Shown: positions 10,342 through 21,671 of the stretch, piece by piece | Position numbering within the stretch: position 1 is the first letter of the stretch | How the letters are laid out: the number at the start of each line of letters is the position of its first letter | Source: Raffaelea ambrosiae | Taxonomy: Eukaryota; Ascomycota; Sordariomycetes; Ophiostomatales; Ophiostomataceae | NCBI GenBank assembly: GCA_002778195.1 | Contig: PCDI01000002.1 | Coordinates: 2,352,859-2,416,858 of the forward strand | Direction of reading: 5' to 3' | DNA length: 64,000 nt | Position numbers and translations under genes: made by a program | Notes under the pieces: model-generated | Told to the model about the DNA's origin: nothing | Seen by the model: the letters and a program-made list of their open reading frames with translations, nothing else | Database searches by the model: none

Positions 10342-12825
10342 CTGTGGGTGTATGGGTGTATGGGAAAGGATGGGACGACAAAGGGGGGGCACACACAGAA
10401 AAAAAAGATGGGATATGTTCTTGCATTTGCAAATGATTGTATTTTTTTTCAACATTAAACATTGTATCTTCCAGAGAGGGAAGACGGTTATTACAAAATG
10501 GTATCATGGGATTTCAGAAAGCATATGATTTTCGGGAACCCCCTGGTAGTCCTGCATTGACAGGCTACTTGTGAAGCTCTGTGTTTGTGGAGCTTTTCAT
10601 TGTGATACTCACGGTTTGTCTACGAGCACACTCGAAGTGCGCCCACGGTTGCATGCTCGTGTCCTCGCACCGCCTTGCCTAGACGATGCACAGGCTGTGA
10701 TCCTTGGCGTTTGACGTGAACGATAGTGTTGCACGGAATAGATTACTCAAACTAGCACAATCTATGTCTTGGTGCCGCTGCCTCGGTAGTTGCGGGAAAC
10801 CAGGAATCGGGCATGTTCTAAGACGCCCCCCCCAACCCAATATAAGAGTAGTCTGCAACGGCGAGGACGATGATCGCCCCAACATACACCGAGTGCCGGT
10901 GGCAAGCCCAAACGGCTCGCCATTTTGCGCGAGCCGCGGCAGCCACGGCCAGTGTGTCAGCAGCGCTGCGCAAGGCGCCAATGACAGGCTGCAGGCGCGT
11001 CCTGCGTCCCTGCCCAAAGAGGCAGACATGTCACGTGTGCTCCTGCTCTTGCCACAAAGGAGAGGCAAATTCATTCCGAGTCGAACCGGACACAGAGCCC
11101 CCCAAAAGACAACAAAAAACAGCAAACAGCGTTCTTTCTCTCGCAAAAAACAAAAAGAAACGAAGAAGCCGAAAACGCATAGAAACATCGCCTGTCGCGT
11201 TCCTCCCGCATCCGACCGCGTCGCTTCCCCGGCTTCTATGGCTTCCATGCCTTCGTTGCTCGCTAGGCCCTGCATGACGCATGCTACTGTCGCCCTGCGG
11301 TCTCGTACTGTGTCCGCGGGAGCGAGTTTCTTGCTTGCTAGCAGACCGCGCTAGAGCACGCCGACCCTGCGCAGCGGCCACTTTTTATCCCTGAACCCCA
11401 AAGGGCCGTTGTTCTGCATTGGGGTTTCCCTCGCCCGCCCCCTTTGCTCTGCTGCTCTGCCTGTCTTGCCCATTCTTTTTATTTTTTATTTTTATTTTTT
11501 TCATCTCGTTTCTCCTGTCGGCGGTCCCGCCTGCTTCGGCCATCGCCACACCCACCCACCTCTCTATTTTATTTTATTCCCATCCAACCCTCGACCAACC
11601 AACCAGCCATACTTGGGCCTGCCGCTTTCTCCAGGGCGCGTGCACGTCGAGTGAGCGTCTCCGACCGAAAAAAAACACGATCACATCCAGCTCTTCGCTC
11701 TGCACCCTCGTCTCGCCCCCCCCCCTCCCCTCGATCTTATCTCCCCCCTCCCCCCATCGACCCGTCTGGCCTCCACCGGACGCGCTCTCCAGGACGGACG
11801 TTGACGCCATCGCGATCGCCGCACAGCCCGCAGGAAACGCCTCCCGCAGGACGCTCCTGCCAACACCAAAAGCAAGCCAAGATACCAAAACAAGATCCGT
11901 CGTCGTCTTGTCCCTCACGCCTGGACTCTGCCGAGCCGCCAGTTTCGTTCTCTGACCCCAAACGATCGCTCTCTCAGCCTTTTTTTCACCTCCTGGCCTG
12001 CCTGGCTGGCCCTGCGCTATCTTTAACGCCTACTAAATTATTATTCTGCCGCCCGCCTTGCCCACCGACCTGGCGCCCCTGTCCTCTCTCTGCCCGGGGC
12101 TTGCTTGACCCCTGCGCATGGTCCCGTCGATTCTTTCTTCTCTCCTCTCATCTCTCCCACACTCACTATCCCCACGCCACAAAAGCCTTCCTCTCCTTTT
12201 CTTCGTCTCCGTCGCCGCCGATCACCGGTGCCCCCATCGCAGCAGCTTGCCCGCGCCCGCCGTGCTTGACGTCGTCCGTTCATTTTCTGTTGTCAACCTT
12301 GCCGAGGCTGGTCCGAACTGCAGCCAGACGCCAACTCGCGTAGTACGATCCACAATCGCATCACCGGAAAACACGAGTGCACTTTTGCTTCCACACACAC
12401 ACACACACTCATACGCACACGCACACACACCCTCCTTTCTCTCCTCCCCACTCTCCCGTTTTTCGCCCTCTCCCCCCCAATCCCGACTTCGTCGACCTGC
12501 TTCCTCCACACGCCCGCACGCGCGCGCGCTCTCTCTCTCTCTCTCTCTCACCGACTCTCCTTTCCATCCATCGAACTGGCGCTTCCGCGCGTTTAGCCCC
12601 CCGAAGACGAAACATCCTCTCTTTTTTTTTCGCCCTTTTTTCTTTCTCTCCAAGCAGATTTAAACGCGCGCCGCGACCGGGAATCGCGACCGCGCATTGA
12701 TTGACCCATCCGGAAAAGTGGCGACGATTACTCTTGCCGACACCGAGCTTTTCCTGCAGCAGAACCAGGACGTCATCTACGGCCGCCTCCCCTCTGCTGA
12801 GGCCGAGGGGCTGTCCGAATCGGCG
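10342..12825. other. Long CT-rich leader/promoter region before PSY2
   Basis: About 2.5 kb without a believable gene. From roughly 11400 to 12660 the + strand is strongly C/T-rich with few G, giving long open but Pro/Ser/Leu-rich readings (for example 11444-12343) that look like composition artefacts. Such pyrimidine-rich leaders are common upstream of filamentous-fungal regulatory genes. A short frame from 12664 to 12825 is open and in frame with PSY2 but lacks an ATG. Confidence 0.45.
12391..12549 (+). repeat. CA, CG and CT microsatellites in PSY2 leader
   Basis: (CA)9 at about 12391-12408 with further interrupted CA units to 12430, a short CG run at about 12519-12528, and (CT)n at about 12529-12549. 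They lie in the pyrimidine-rich presumed 5' UTR of PSY2. Confidence 0.8.
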
Positions 12826-15800
12826 ATGATGGCACAACCGGTGCCTCATCAGACGTTGGATCGGAAACGAGTTAAGGTCTACGAGCTCCGAAACAACGAC
12901 TGGTTTGACCGCGGAACCGGCTTCTGCTCGGCTGCCTACATACCCGTGCGTGTCTTCTCTTCTCCTATATTACCCTCTTCGATTTTGCCATCTCTTGTGT
13001 GCGCGGGCGCTGGTTTGGATACGACGGGCCCGGCTGGGCCGACCTGTCGATGTCGCGTGCTGATGTCGCGTGCTGATGTCGCGTGTTTCTTGCCCTTTTG
13101 CCACCATGCTAACTGCCTGTTTCTGCGCTCCCACAGATCGACGATGCCGACACCAAAGAGCCTCGGGTCATAGTGGAATCCGAAGACGAGCCCGAGAGGC
13201 TCATCCTGGATACGCGCATCAGCAAAGAGGATGGCTTCCAGAGACAACAAGGCATGTCTTGACCTCCGCCGAACCGGACAACGTCCCCGGGATTAGCGCA
13301 TATCAACAAACAAAACAAGACTGACTAACGGGCTCCTGCTAGATACCCTCATCGTGTGGACCGAGCCGAGTAGCGGTCTCGACATGGCTTTGAGCTTCCA
13401 AGAAGCAGAAGGGTGTCTTTTGATATGGTATGTTGTTGGTCTTTCTGTCAGGTTGACGTAACGTGTATGGCGCTATGCGGCCGAGGCCTAGATGGCCTCA
13501 ACCATAACACCCGTCCGCGACCATCGGTTCTACGCAAGGAACCTGGTTGACTGACCATTTACTTATTTAAATATTGCAGGAACTTCATCAGCGAAATCCA
13601 GCAGAATCTTGCTGTCACCGTGGCCGATGACAACATGTCCGACGACCTCCCCATGGATATCCCGCAGACCATCACCCTGCCGCCGGCCGACCTCGGCAGC
13701 TTGCAAGAGCTGGAGGCTAACATGCGCATGATGAGCTCCACGGCCAACGGTCGCGATGCTCTCGCCCGGTGCATCATGGCCGAGGACTACATCCGGAAAC
13801 TGATCCCTCTTGTCGACATGGCCGAGGATCTGGAGAGCCTGGCCGACCTTCACCACCTTTGCAACATTATCAAGATCATTCTGCTGCTGAACGACTCGGG
13901 TATTATTGAACATGCCGTGTCCGACGAGTGCGTCTTGGGTGTCGTGGGCGCCCTCGAGTACGATCCCGATTTTCCGAGCCACAAGGCCAACCATCGCCAG
14001 TGGCTGAACAACCAGGGCCGCTATAAAGAGGTCGTGCGTATTCAAGACGATGTGATCCGGAAGAAGATTCACCAAACCTATCGGCTGCAGTACCTCAAGG
14101 ACGTTGTCCTGGCGCGTATTCTCGACGACCCCACCTTTACCGTCCTCAACTCCCTCATCTTCTTCAATCAGGTCGACATAGTGCAGCATCTGCAGAGCAA
14201 CACGGGTTTCTTGGGCGACCTCTTTGGCATCTTTAACGATCCCACCGAGGCGGTGCTGCGTAAGAAACAGGCCGTGCTGTTTATCCAGCAATGCTGCTCC
14301 ATCGCCAAGAACTTGCAGCCGCCTGCCCGCGTGGCGCTGTACAACAATTTCCTCTCCCACGGCCTGCTCCATGTGATCAACTTTGGTCTCCGGAACCCGG
14401 ACGTGTCTGTGCGTGTCGGTGCTACTGATATCCTCGTGTCCATCATCGATCACGACCCCCAGATGATCCGCCAGACCATCTACCGCCAGATGCACGAGCA
14501 CCAGCCTCAGCTGACGGACACGCTGATCGACCTGCTCCTGGTCGAAGTTGACCTCGGCATCAAGTCCCAGGTGTCAGACGCTTTGAAAGTGTTGCTCGAC
14601 CCTGTTCAGCCGAGCCAGCTGCCGCCAGCAGAGAACGGAAACAATCCCAACGGCAACAACGCCAATGGTGCCGGGAAGAACGCCAACGGTGACATCCAGC
14701 ACCGTGGTCGCCCCATGATGCAAGGTGACCCCCAGCAGGAGATTTTCCTCAGCCACTTCTATGACCGCTCTGCACCTCGACTGTTCAAGCCTCTGCTCGA
14801 CTTGGAGAACAGTCAAGAGCTGCGTTTTTCTGCCACGAATGATGGCGTCTTCAGTTACCTCAACGACATCCTGTGCTTCTTCATTCGACAACACCAACAC
14901 CGGTGCAAGTTTTTCATTATGCAGCACAACATTGCTCTCCGCTTTGTGCAGCTGCTCGGCTGCCATGTGAAGCACCTGCAACTTGGTTAGTACAGATCCA
15001 TTCCATTTTTTTTTTCTTAAAAAAGACTCACTACTTTTGACCCCGTTGCTAATGCCCTCCCTCTCTGCAGTTGCTGTCCGTTTCTTCCGGCAGCTGATTG
15101 CTATGCGCGACGAGTTCTATGCCCGACACATTGCCGAGAAGAGGCTAATCGACCCCATCCTGGACCTCCTTACGCGGACGCTGCCTAGAGACAATCTGCT
15201 CTGTTCAGCATGCCTCGAGTTCTTTGACTTCTTTACCAAAGAAGACCTCGGCGATCTGACCAAGCACCTTGTGGACACCTACCGCGAAAAGCTGGAAACT
15301 CTCAGCTACCTTCCCACTTTTAGCGATCTGCTAAATGGGAAATACCCGCCGCTGGACGGCCAGCAGAACCCTCTAGCCCATCTCCACAACCAAGCAGCGG
15401 CGGACCAGGAAGACATGCTGGCCAGCATGAGCGCACGGCAAGCGAATGGCGTGGCCAGTGGGCTTATGGATCCGATAGAACTGGACCCCGATGAAGACGC
15501 ATACTGGAACGCCGAAGAAGAGGACGAGGACCTGCAGCACCAAGTTATCACAACATCGAGCCGACCTTCCATGCGGACGACCAATGGCGATTCACCGGTT
15601 TTGAAGCAGTTGGTGGACTACCCGTCGGACGAAGAGCTGGACGAGGGTGGCGAGAGCGATGATGCTGCCGACTCGATACCGAGCGACGAAAACAAGCCGG
15701 ATCCGGATGTGGCCGCTGTGTCGGACGAGGAAGACAGCACGGGTGCGGGAGACGAGGTGCAACCGTCTGTGGCCTACCCCCTAATGAGTGGCACACCGCC

Positions 15801-16125
15801 GGAACGGGTTTCAGAAAAGCGGCGGCGCGAAGAAGACGAGGATGACGAGCTGGACAAGCTGATGCTCCAAAACAAGCGCCGCAACAGCCAGTCAGCGAGC
15901 ACCAATGCGGCCAATCATGTGTCGGTGATGCGCCGCAAGAGGAGCTTTGGTTCGGCTAGCGGCAGTGGCCACGAACGGTCGGGCAGTGGCAGCATCCTGG
16001 CAACGGGCGGAGCCGCCACCGGATCTTCCCCGAACCGGAGGATCTCCATCAACATCACGTCGCCGTCGTTGAAGACGACCACAGCCGGCTCATCGGGCTG
16101 TGGGGCAGACGATGATATGGCATAA
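12826..16125 (+). CDS. PSY2: Protein phosphatase 4 regulatory subunit 3 (SMEK/Psy2)
   Basis: Psy2 is the targeting subunit of the PP4 phosphatase (with Pph3 and Psy4), acting on gamma-H2A and Rad53 in DNA-damage recovery. Five exons (12826-12945, 13137-13251, 13343-13427, 13580-14985, 15071-16125) give 926 aa. An N-terminal EVH1/PH-like domain opens with DRKRVKVYELRNNDWFDRGT and includes DTLIVWTEPSSGLDMALSFQ. It is followed by the SMEK domain (DLADLHHLCNIIK-type block, DCNYIIRH-like helices, LKVLLDP) and an acidic, disordered C-terminus. The start at 12826 (or 12829) was chosen because MMAQPVPHQTLDRKRV matches the usual fungal beginning. Intron 2 (13252-13342) starts with GC, not GT. The upstream in-frame stretch back to 12664 has no ATG. 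Convergent with ERG1. Confidence 0.92.
13049..13087 (+). repeat. 13-bp tandem repeat x3 in PSY2 intron 1
   Basis: Three head-to-tail copies of gatgtcgcgtgct (13049-13061, 13062-13074, and 13075-13087 with one change, c to t). It lies inside the 191-nt first intron of PSY2, whose length it inflates. Confidence 0.9.
13252..13342 (+). other. GC-AG intron (PSY2 intron 2)
   Basis: Exon 2 must end CAACAAG at 13251 so that the G joins AT of the next exon to make the Asp of DTLIVWTEP, a highly conserved SMEK segment. The intron therefore begins GCATGT and ends CTAG at 13342, with a CTAAC branch site at 13325-13329. The nearby GT at 13256 would break the frame. Confidence 0.85.
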
Positions 16126-17592
16126 TGATGACGAGTTGAATACATATATAAATATTTTCACACCCTCTCCTTGGCTTCTCTCTCTGTTCTTCATTTTCTG
16201 GGCATTTTGGGAAAGAGAGGAGGAATCGGCAAAGTTTATATCCTACTTACTATACCCTTCCGTGGTTCTGCCATGGATTCTCTGGTTTGCTTTATCTTCT
16301 TTTTTTCTTTCTTTTTTTTGGTAATGACGTCTACGTCTCGTCATGGGGCAACGGCTTTCAGCATCCCTTCCATCTTTGGGAGTTTTTGACAACGGCGGGC
16401 TGGCAAGGAAAGGAAATGATATGGGAGGATGGGGGCCAAGCATGCCCAACAAAACAAACAAAAAAAATAACATGGAATAAATGGAGAGGAGGAGGAGAGG
16501 GGGGGGGGGGGTCAAACAAAACAACAAACAACAACACACAAAGCGGACTCGCTGTCCCGAAACAAACAACACAAAATCGCCATTTCCCAAGATGATACCT
16601 TCTTTGTGTGTAGACTCGGCGTTCTGGGTTCCCGGGGGATGGGGCTTGCGGGTTTGTGTGCATTATTGCTTTTCTTTGAGAGAGAGAGAGAGAGGGGGGG
16701 GAGGGGGGAGGGAAGGGGGGAAGGGAATGCGTGCGGCCGTCAATGGGTTCATTCATGTATGTGTTCATGCAGTTTGTGTGGTCTTTTTTTTCTTTCTTTG
16801 TTCTATTTGTTTTACTCGTTCAACTACTGTACTTTTTGGGGGAGGGCAAGGGCTAAACGGTACGAAACCGGGAAATGAAAGGGAACATGACTTATCCGTT
16901 CATGTAGCATCGCTCTTTCCGTGTATTGGTGTCTGTTTGGCAGCGTACTACAGCTACGGTGTGCTTTCGTGAGGTCCATCCGTGTAACCGAAAAGGGCCA
17001 TTCCCAAGGCTGCATCTATCGCACACGATATCACGTCACAGTTGTGTATAGATAACTATATATCACTTGCATATAACGGCATAAAAAGACCAACTGGATC
17101 GTACTTGCCATAATACCGTTATTAGGATTATCAGAAAGTAGTAAGAGAAAAAAAAATAAGGAAATATATAACAAAGAATAAGGGTAAAGGGGGAAAAAAG
17201 AGCACCAATAAGTGAAACAAGATATGTAGAGAACAACACCTCCCCTTTCCCATGTGATGACATGCGAAAAAAAAAAAAAATGAAACAGCTGCAGTAGCAA
17301 AAGAGGACAGAAAATACAAAAAGCGCCTTGTTCGCCCAACAAATGAGAATTCGACTTTTTTCTTTTTCTCCCCGCTGCTCTTCTTTTCCCTTTTCGTCCT
17401 TTTCTCGTTCTCTTGGACGTCGGTTCTCTCTTTCCGCGCGAGTGAGGAAGAGACGAAAACAGAAAAGTAACAAAAAAGTTGCGTGTGATGAATGCAAATG
17501 CTTTCTTCGTTCATGAGATTTTCTTTTGAAAGTCTTTCGTCGTGTCTAATATTATCGCCAGTGTTTTTTTTCTTCTAGGTCTTGTTTGTTTC
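16126..17592. other. Convergent intergenic region, PSY2/ERG1 3' ends
   Basis: No gene. It carries the two 3' UTRs facing each other. Low-complexity tracts include a G-run at about 16500-16512, (GA)n at about 16678-16694 followed by purine-rich G tracts, and an AT-rich part at 17030-17280. Confidence 0.5.
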
Positions 17593-19164
17593 TCAACACC
17601 AGCTTTCTCTAAAGACGACAGGCAAAAACACAATGCACGCTTGATACAACACAAGAATGCCGTCGGCAATGGCCAGCGGCACACGCAGCAAACCCATCAG
17701 AAGCTCGGCCGGCCCGCTGTTGCTGCGGACATGCACCAGGTCGACCGAGTGAATCCAGATGGCCAGGAACGCCACACTGAAGAAGTGGTAGGCCAGCGCC
17801 ATGGGACGGTGGATCATACCGGCCATCAGGGCCATCGGTTGTGCCGCCAGGCCGCGCTGGAAATACTGGAAGCAGCCGCGGCGCAACACCGTCTGCTGGC
17901 GGTTGTCAGCAGCAAACAGCGCATACAGGGCCATGGCCAGCACGTTGATGATGGACGTCAGCTTCTTGCGCATCCAGTGGAAGTCGCTCATGGCGGCAGC
18001 GACGGCCTTGTGGTCGCCCAAGCTGGGGACCTTGTCCGGGTGCAGCAGCCTAGACAGGATGACGGCGTCGTTGAGGCCGACGGTCATGCCGCCGCCAGTC
18101 AGCGGATGACGCATGTTGTAGGCGTCGCCAATCAGCATGACGCCGTTGGCGGCAGCCTTGGTGATGGCGTTCTGGGAAGCAGGCGGGAGGTAGGAGTTGG
18201 GCATGCTGCGGGGGATCTTGCCGTCGGCCAGAGCGGCCTCGACGCTCGGCTGGACGCTGGACGGGAGAGAGGGCATGACAACGTTGCGGATGTAGCCGCG
18301 GACGCCGCCGACCGAGGGCGCGGCGGCGGGCAGGTTGAGGGGCACATCGATGAGAGCACGGGTCTCGTGCTTGCCGATCTGGTAGAGCAGAACAGGGAAG
18401 GCCGCCGAGTTGATAAAGACGTGGCCGAAGCCCTGGGGCTTGAGTGGGCAGTCGATGAGCTCGAGGGCATAGAACTTGGACTTGACCTCGGGCGTGCAGC
18501 CGAGGATGTCGTTGCGGAAGCGCGAGGCGTAGCCGTCGGCGATGACGGTGAGCTGGCCGAAGAAGAAGTCGTCGCGTTTTGGTGGCGGGTTTGCGGCTGC
18601 GTCTGCGGTCTTCACAGCCGTCCTGGCCTCGACGCCTAGGACCTCGTCTGGGAACTGCTGGCCCTTGACCAGGCCGGTGACTTCGGTCTCGACGACGGTG
18701 ATGTTCTTGTGGGCGAGGCACTTGCGGCGCAGCTGCATGATGAAGCGGCCGTGGTGGAAGCTGCAGCCCTCGGGCAGGGCATGGGTGGCCTCGTCGGTCT
18801 TCTTGTTGGTCTTCGTGACGGCCTGGCACAGCTGGCCCTTCTCGTCGAGCATCGGATAGGGGATGGCCACGTCCTCGCCGTCGTACAGCACGTGGTAGCC
18901 GTAGCAGGGAACGGCGTCGATGCCCTCGAGGCAATCGTCCAGCCCCAGCTGCTGCAGGGCCGTGACGCCGCCGGGCTGCATCAGCTCGCCCACGATGCGG
19001 TCGGGCTCGTGCATCCAGCGCTCCAGCAGGAGGACACTGCGGCCCTGCTCGGCCAGCGCATAGGCCAGCGCGCAGCCAAGCACGCCGGCACCGACAACGA
19101 CGACGTCAGCTTCGTGGTGTTGTTCACGGCGCTGCCGGAGAGCATCGCTCGCGAGGGTAGCCAT
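17593..19164 (-). CDS. ERG1: Squalene epoxidase (squalene monooxygenase)
   Basis: Erg1 uses FAD, NADPH and O2 to convert squalene to 2,3-oxidosqualene in the ER, and is the target of allylamine antifungals such as terbinafine. Intronless, 523 aa from the ATG at 19164. The frame is open further upstream but begins at a non-ATG codon with UTR-like Thr/His repeats, so the MATLASDALRQ start is preferred. Motifs: the FAD-binding DVVVVGAGVLGCALAYAL with LLERWMHEPDRIVGEL, the central DIAYRFRNDI-like block (SRFRNDILGC), the second FAD motif GDAYNMRHPLTGGGMTVGLND, and two C-terminal hydrophobic stretches (LAMALYALF, LAYHFFSVAFLAIWI) for membrane attachment. The size is slightly above the yeast enzyme (496 aa). 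A sterol-responsive promoter is expected but I could not identify a certain element. Confidence 0.95.
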   Translation of the reverse strand: MATLASDALRQRREQHHEADVVVVGAGVLGCALAYALAEQGRSVLLLERWMHEPDRIVGELMQPGGVTALQQLGLDDCLEGIDAVPCYGYHVLYDGEDVAIPYPMLDEKGQLCQAVTKTNKKTDEATHALPEGCSFHHGRFIMQLRRKCLAHKNITVVETEVTGLVKGQQFPDEVLGVEARTAVKTADAAANPPPKRDDFFFGQLTVIADGYASRFRNDILGCTPEVKSKFYALELIDCPLKPQGFGHVFINSAAFPVLLYQIGKHETRALIDVPLNLPAAAPSVGGVRGYIRNVVMPSLPSSVQPSVEAALADGKIPRSMPNSYLPPASQNAITKAAANGVMLIGDAYNMRHPLTGGGMTVGLNDAVILSRLLHPDKVPSLGDHKAVAAAMSDFHWMRKKLTSIINVLAMALYALFAADNRQQTVLRRGCFQYFQRGLAAQPMALMAGMIHRPMALAYHFFSVAFLAIWIHSVDLVHVRSNSGPAELLMGLLRVPLAIADGILVLYQACIVFLPVVFRESWC

Positions 19165-21671
19165 GACGGGAGGGGGTGTGTATGTGTATAATATGGGGTT
19201 GTGTGTATGTCTGTTGTGTAGATTTCTTTCTGTGTTCTGAGGTCGTCTTGGCGAGGTCGTCTTGTCGTCAATTCGTCTTGTCTTGTTCGTCTGCGCTGGT
19301 CTCGACTGGCAGATGTTGAATGACAGGCACGGGCGCGTCGTCAAAAGCCCTCAGGGTTATCTACCGTGGAGGTGGTCGAGTTGCGAGGTTGAAAATCGCT
19401 TGGAGGCGGTGGAGTGGATTGAAGGCGTGTGTGTACGAGCACAGTACTATGTACTTGCAAATGGGGGGCCCCGTTATGGTGGGCTGGGTGGAGGGGGTTG
19501 CGGCCGAGCAAGACAGACGCGCGAATCGGTTGGTCAATGCTAGCCAAGGATAAGAAAGGACAGAAAAAAGTGGGCAGGCCTCATGCGATTAAAGGAGAGA
19601 AACGGAGACGGCAGCGGACGAGAATGGACGCGGAAGAGGATTAAGATCGGCAGCGGCAGAAAAGAGAAAGAAGGGCAGGGCAGAGCAGAGCAGCAGCACG
19701 GAGGGAATAAAGACGGTGAACGAAGGAAGGTACGGCCGCGGAAAAAGAAGGAAAGAAGCAGGCATCCAGAAAAAGAAGGAACAAACGAAACAACTGGGCT
19801 AGACGCAATGCCAAAGGCCAATGGTGGGACGTCCAATTGCTTGAGCTGTCTGTGCCGTTTGTGTTGTTTGACAGAGCCGGAGGCACAATGACAGAAAAGG
19901 CAGGAACAATCGCAGGGAAGGAGCAGACAAGAATAAAGTAGGATTGGTGATTGATTACTATGTACTAGCAGCAACTACTTAAGATACAGTATGCCTAGAG
20001 TCTGTGGCAGAGGGACACGGGGGCGGGCAGGAGCGATCGACAGGGAGCAGCAGCAAGAAAAAACAAGACAAATGGAAACGAGAAAAAATACAACAAGGGA
20101 GATGATTACTTTGTAGATAAAATGCCATATATTGGAACCCCCCCAGGGCGAAGACTGAATAATAAAAAAGGGGAGCCGCAATTGACGAGGCAAATTGGAC
20201 GAACCAAAGGAGAGCAAAATGGCACCCCAGCAGGCCCCAAAGAGCCCCAGAACGAAAAGGAAAGCTACCCTGTGACTCGCCAGAGATTGCCAGAAAAGTG
20301 ACAGAGTTACAAAAGGTCAAAAGGTTGGAGAAACAGGAAGGCACGTTCGTGGGCATCGTTCCAGAATCAGCCAAAGTGGCCCAACTGAGGGGGATTTTTG
20401 CCTTTTTTGTTGAATAAAATCAAAGAGATTAAAAAAAAATAGCGGGCAGGCACCAGCTTGCTGTTGGCCTGCCCCTGTCTGTGGTGGCCACCACCGCCAC
20501 CCCCCCTTCCTGGTTTTGCTCTTTGCGTCTGCCAGCCAGGAACCCGCCGCTCCCTATGGTGCGCCGCGTCCGCCCCCCCCCTCCCCAACGGAAAGTGGCA
20601 CGATTGGCTCATTCCGGCGGTGACCGCTACTTTGCCGGGTTGTGTTGCTTTTTTGGTGTAGTGTGCAGTAGTTGGTTTGGGGCCTTGGTTTCTGCTGGTG
20701 CACTTTTTTTTCCCTTTTTTTCTTTTTGTTTTAATTTGTTTTGGCCTTTTAGCCGTGCCCAGGTCGCGCGCCTTCCCTGTGCTGGATAAAGTTTGCAACG
20801 GCTGCGCACTGTCGCCCTTTCAGTGGTGCGGCGGGACAAACAATTTGACGGGGCTACAGACGAGGCCTTACCTAATTGTGCTATGGAGGTCCATTGGGTC
20901 CCACCAATCAGTGGCGCCCCAACGTCATTAGACCGTTTCTTGCCGATTTCACATGTCAAAGAGCAGAAAGAAAGACCCTAATAAGGTAACTACCGTCCGC
21001 AGTTACGAGCCTTGAAGGCGAGACTTCCCCTGGCACGATCACTGTAATCTGGTTGTACCTTTGTAGTATTTCTTTCGCAGTGGCGCAAAACGATGGCTCT
21101 ACAGGGTAGCTGTGGCGCCACCGGCACTGTAAATGCCAAAACGGGTACAAATCACATGCGAGGCCAAGAAACAAAACACCCCCCCAAACGAACAAAAAGG
21201 CAACGTGCTTTTCCACTTATTACACAATCGCAGCAAGTCCAGTCCCGATGCTGTGTAACTAGATATGAATATCGCATGTCTTTTTCACGATCTGTCAGGT
21301 TTCGAGATGCGAGATGCTAGAGCTTGTACACCGTAATATCTTGCAACATGCTTTTCTATGCGATCTTATTTGCTCGATGGCCTCTTGTCGTATTCCCCTC
21401 GAAACAAGTGCACACCACATCGCAATACACAGCCACCGGCACCGCTCCCCGTTTCTCCCCGGCCCTCCTTCTTTCCTGTAGCATCTTCAACTTGACCTGC
21501 GATCCTGCTGCATCGCGATGCATCAATTCGGAAGTTGCCGATGCAAGAGACGGCACTTGACCGCAAATCAGTGTGTACGGTGTACACAGCAGTCGTGACG
21601 TGGTGATACATGATGTTCCTTCTCCGGGATGGTGTCTTTGGAATCATTTCGAAATTTCCCGACCTTCAGTT
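19165..21671. other. ERG1 upstream region, no gene seen
   Basis: About 2.5 kb between the ERG1 start and the remnant kinase gene. Frames are short and purine- or pyrimidine-biased (Lys/Arg/Gly-rich on one strand, Phe/Leu/Ser-rich on the other). The ERG1 promoter and 5' UTR should lie at its left end. An A-run at 20432-20440 and G/C-runs near 20500-20590 are the only structure noted. Confidence 0.45.

Noticed and set aside
9139..10455. 438-aa minus-strand frame across ALG5 and the N gap
   Set aside because: Runs through undetermined bases and is antisense to an intact ALG5; His/Arg/Pro-rich artefact.
11444..12343. 299-aa Pro/Ser-rich frame in the PSY2 leader
   Set aside because: Explained by pyrimidine-rich base composition; no ordered segment, and several overlapping frames look alike.
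12391..12549. Transposon or CRISPR-like structure in the repeat-rich leader
   Set aside because: Only simple dinucleotide microsatellites; no terminal repeats, no spaced direct repeats, no transposase frame. No mobile element was recognised anywhere in the window.
13256..13342. GT donor for PSY2 intron 2 at 13256
   Set aside because: It gives the wrong frame for the conserved DTLIVW sequence; the GC donor four bases earlier fits.
17542..18639. 365-aa plus-strand frame antisense to ERG1
   Set aside because: Low-complexity His/Gln/Gly/Val-rich shadow of squalene epoxidase.
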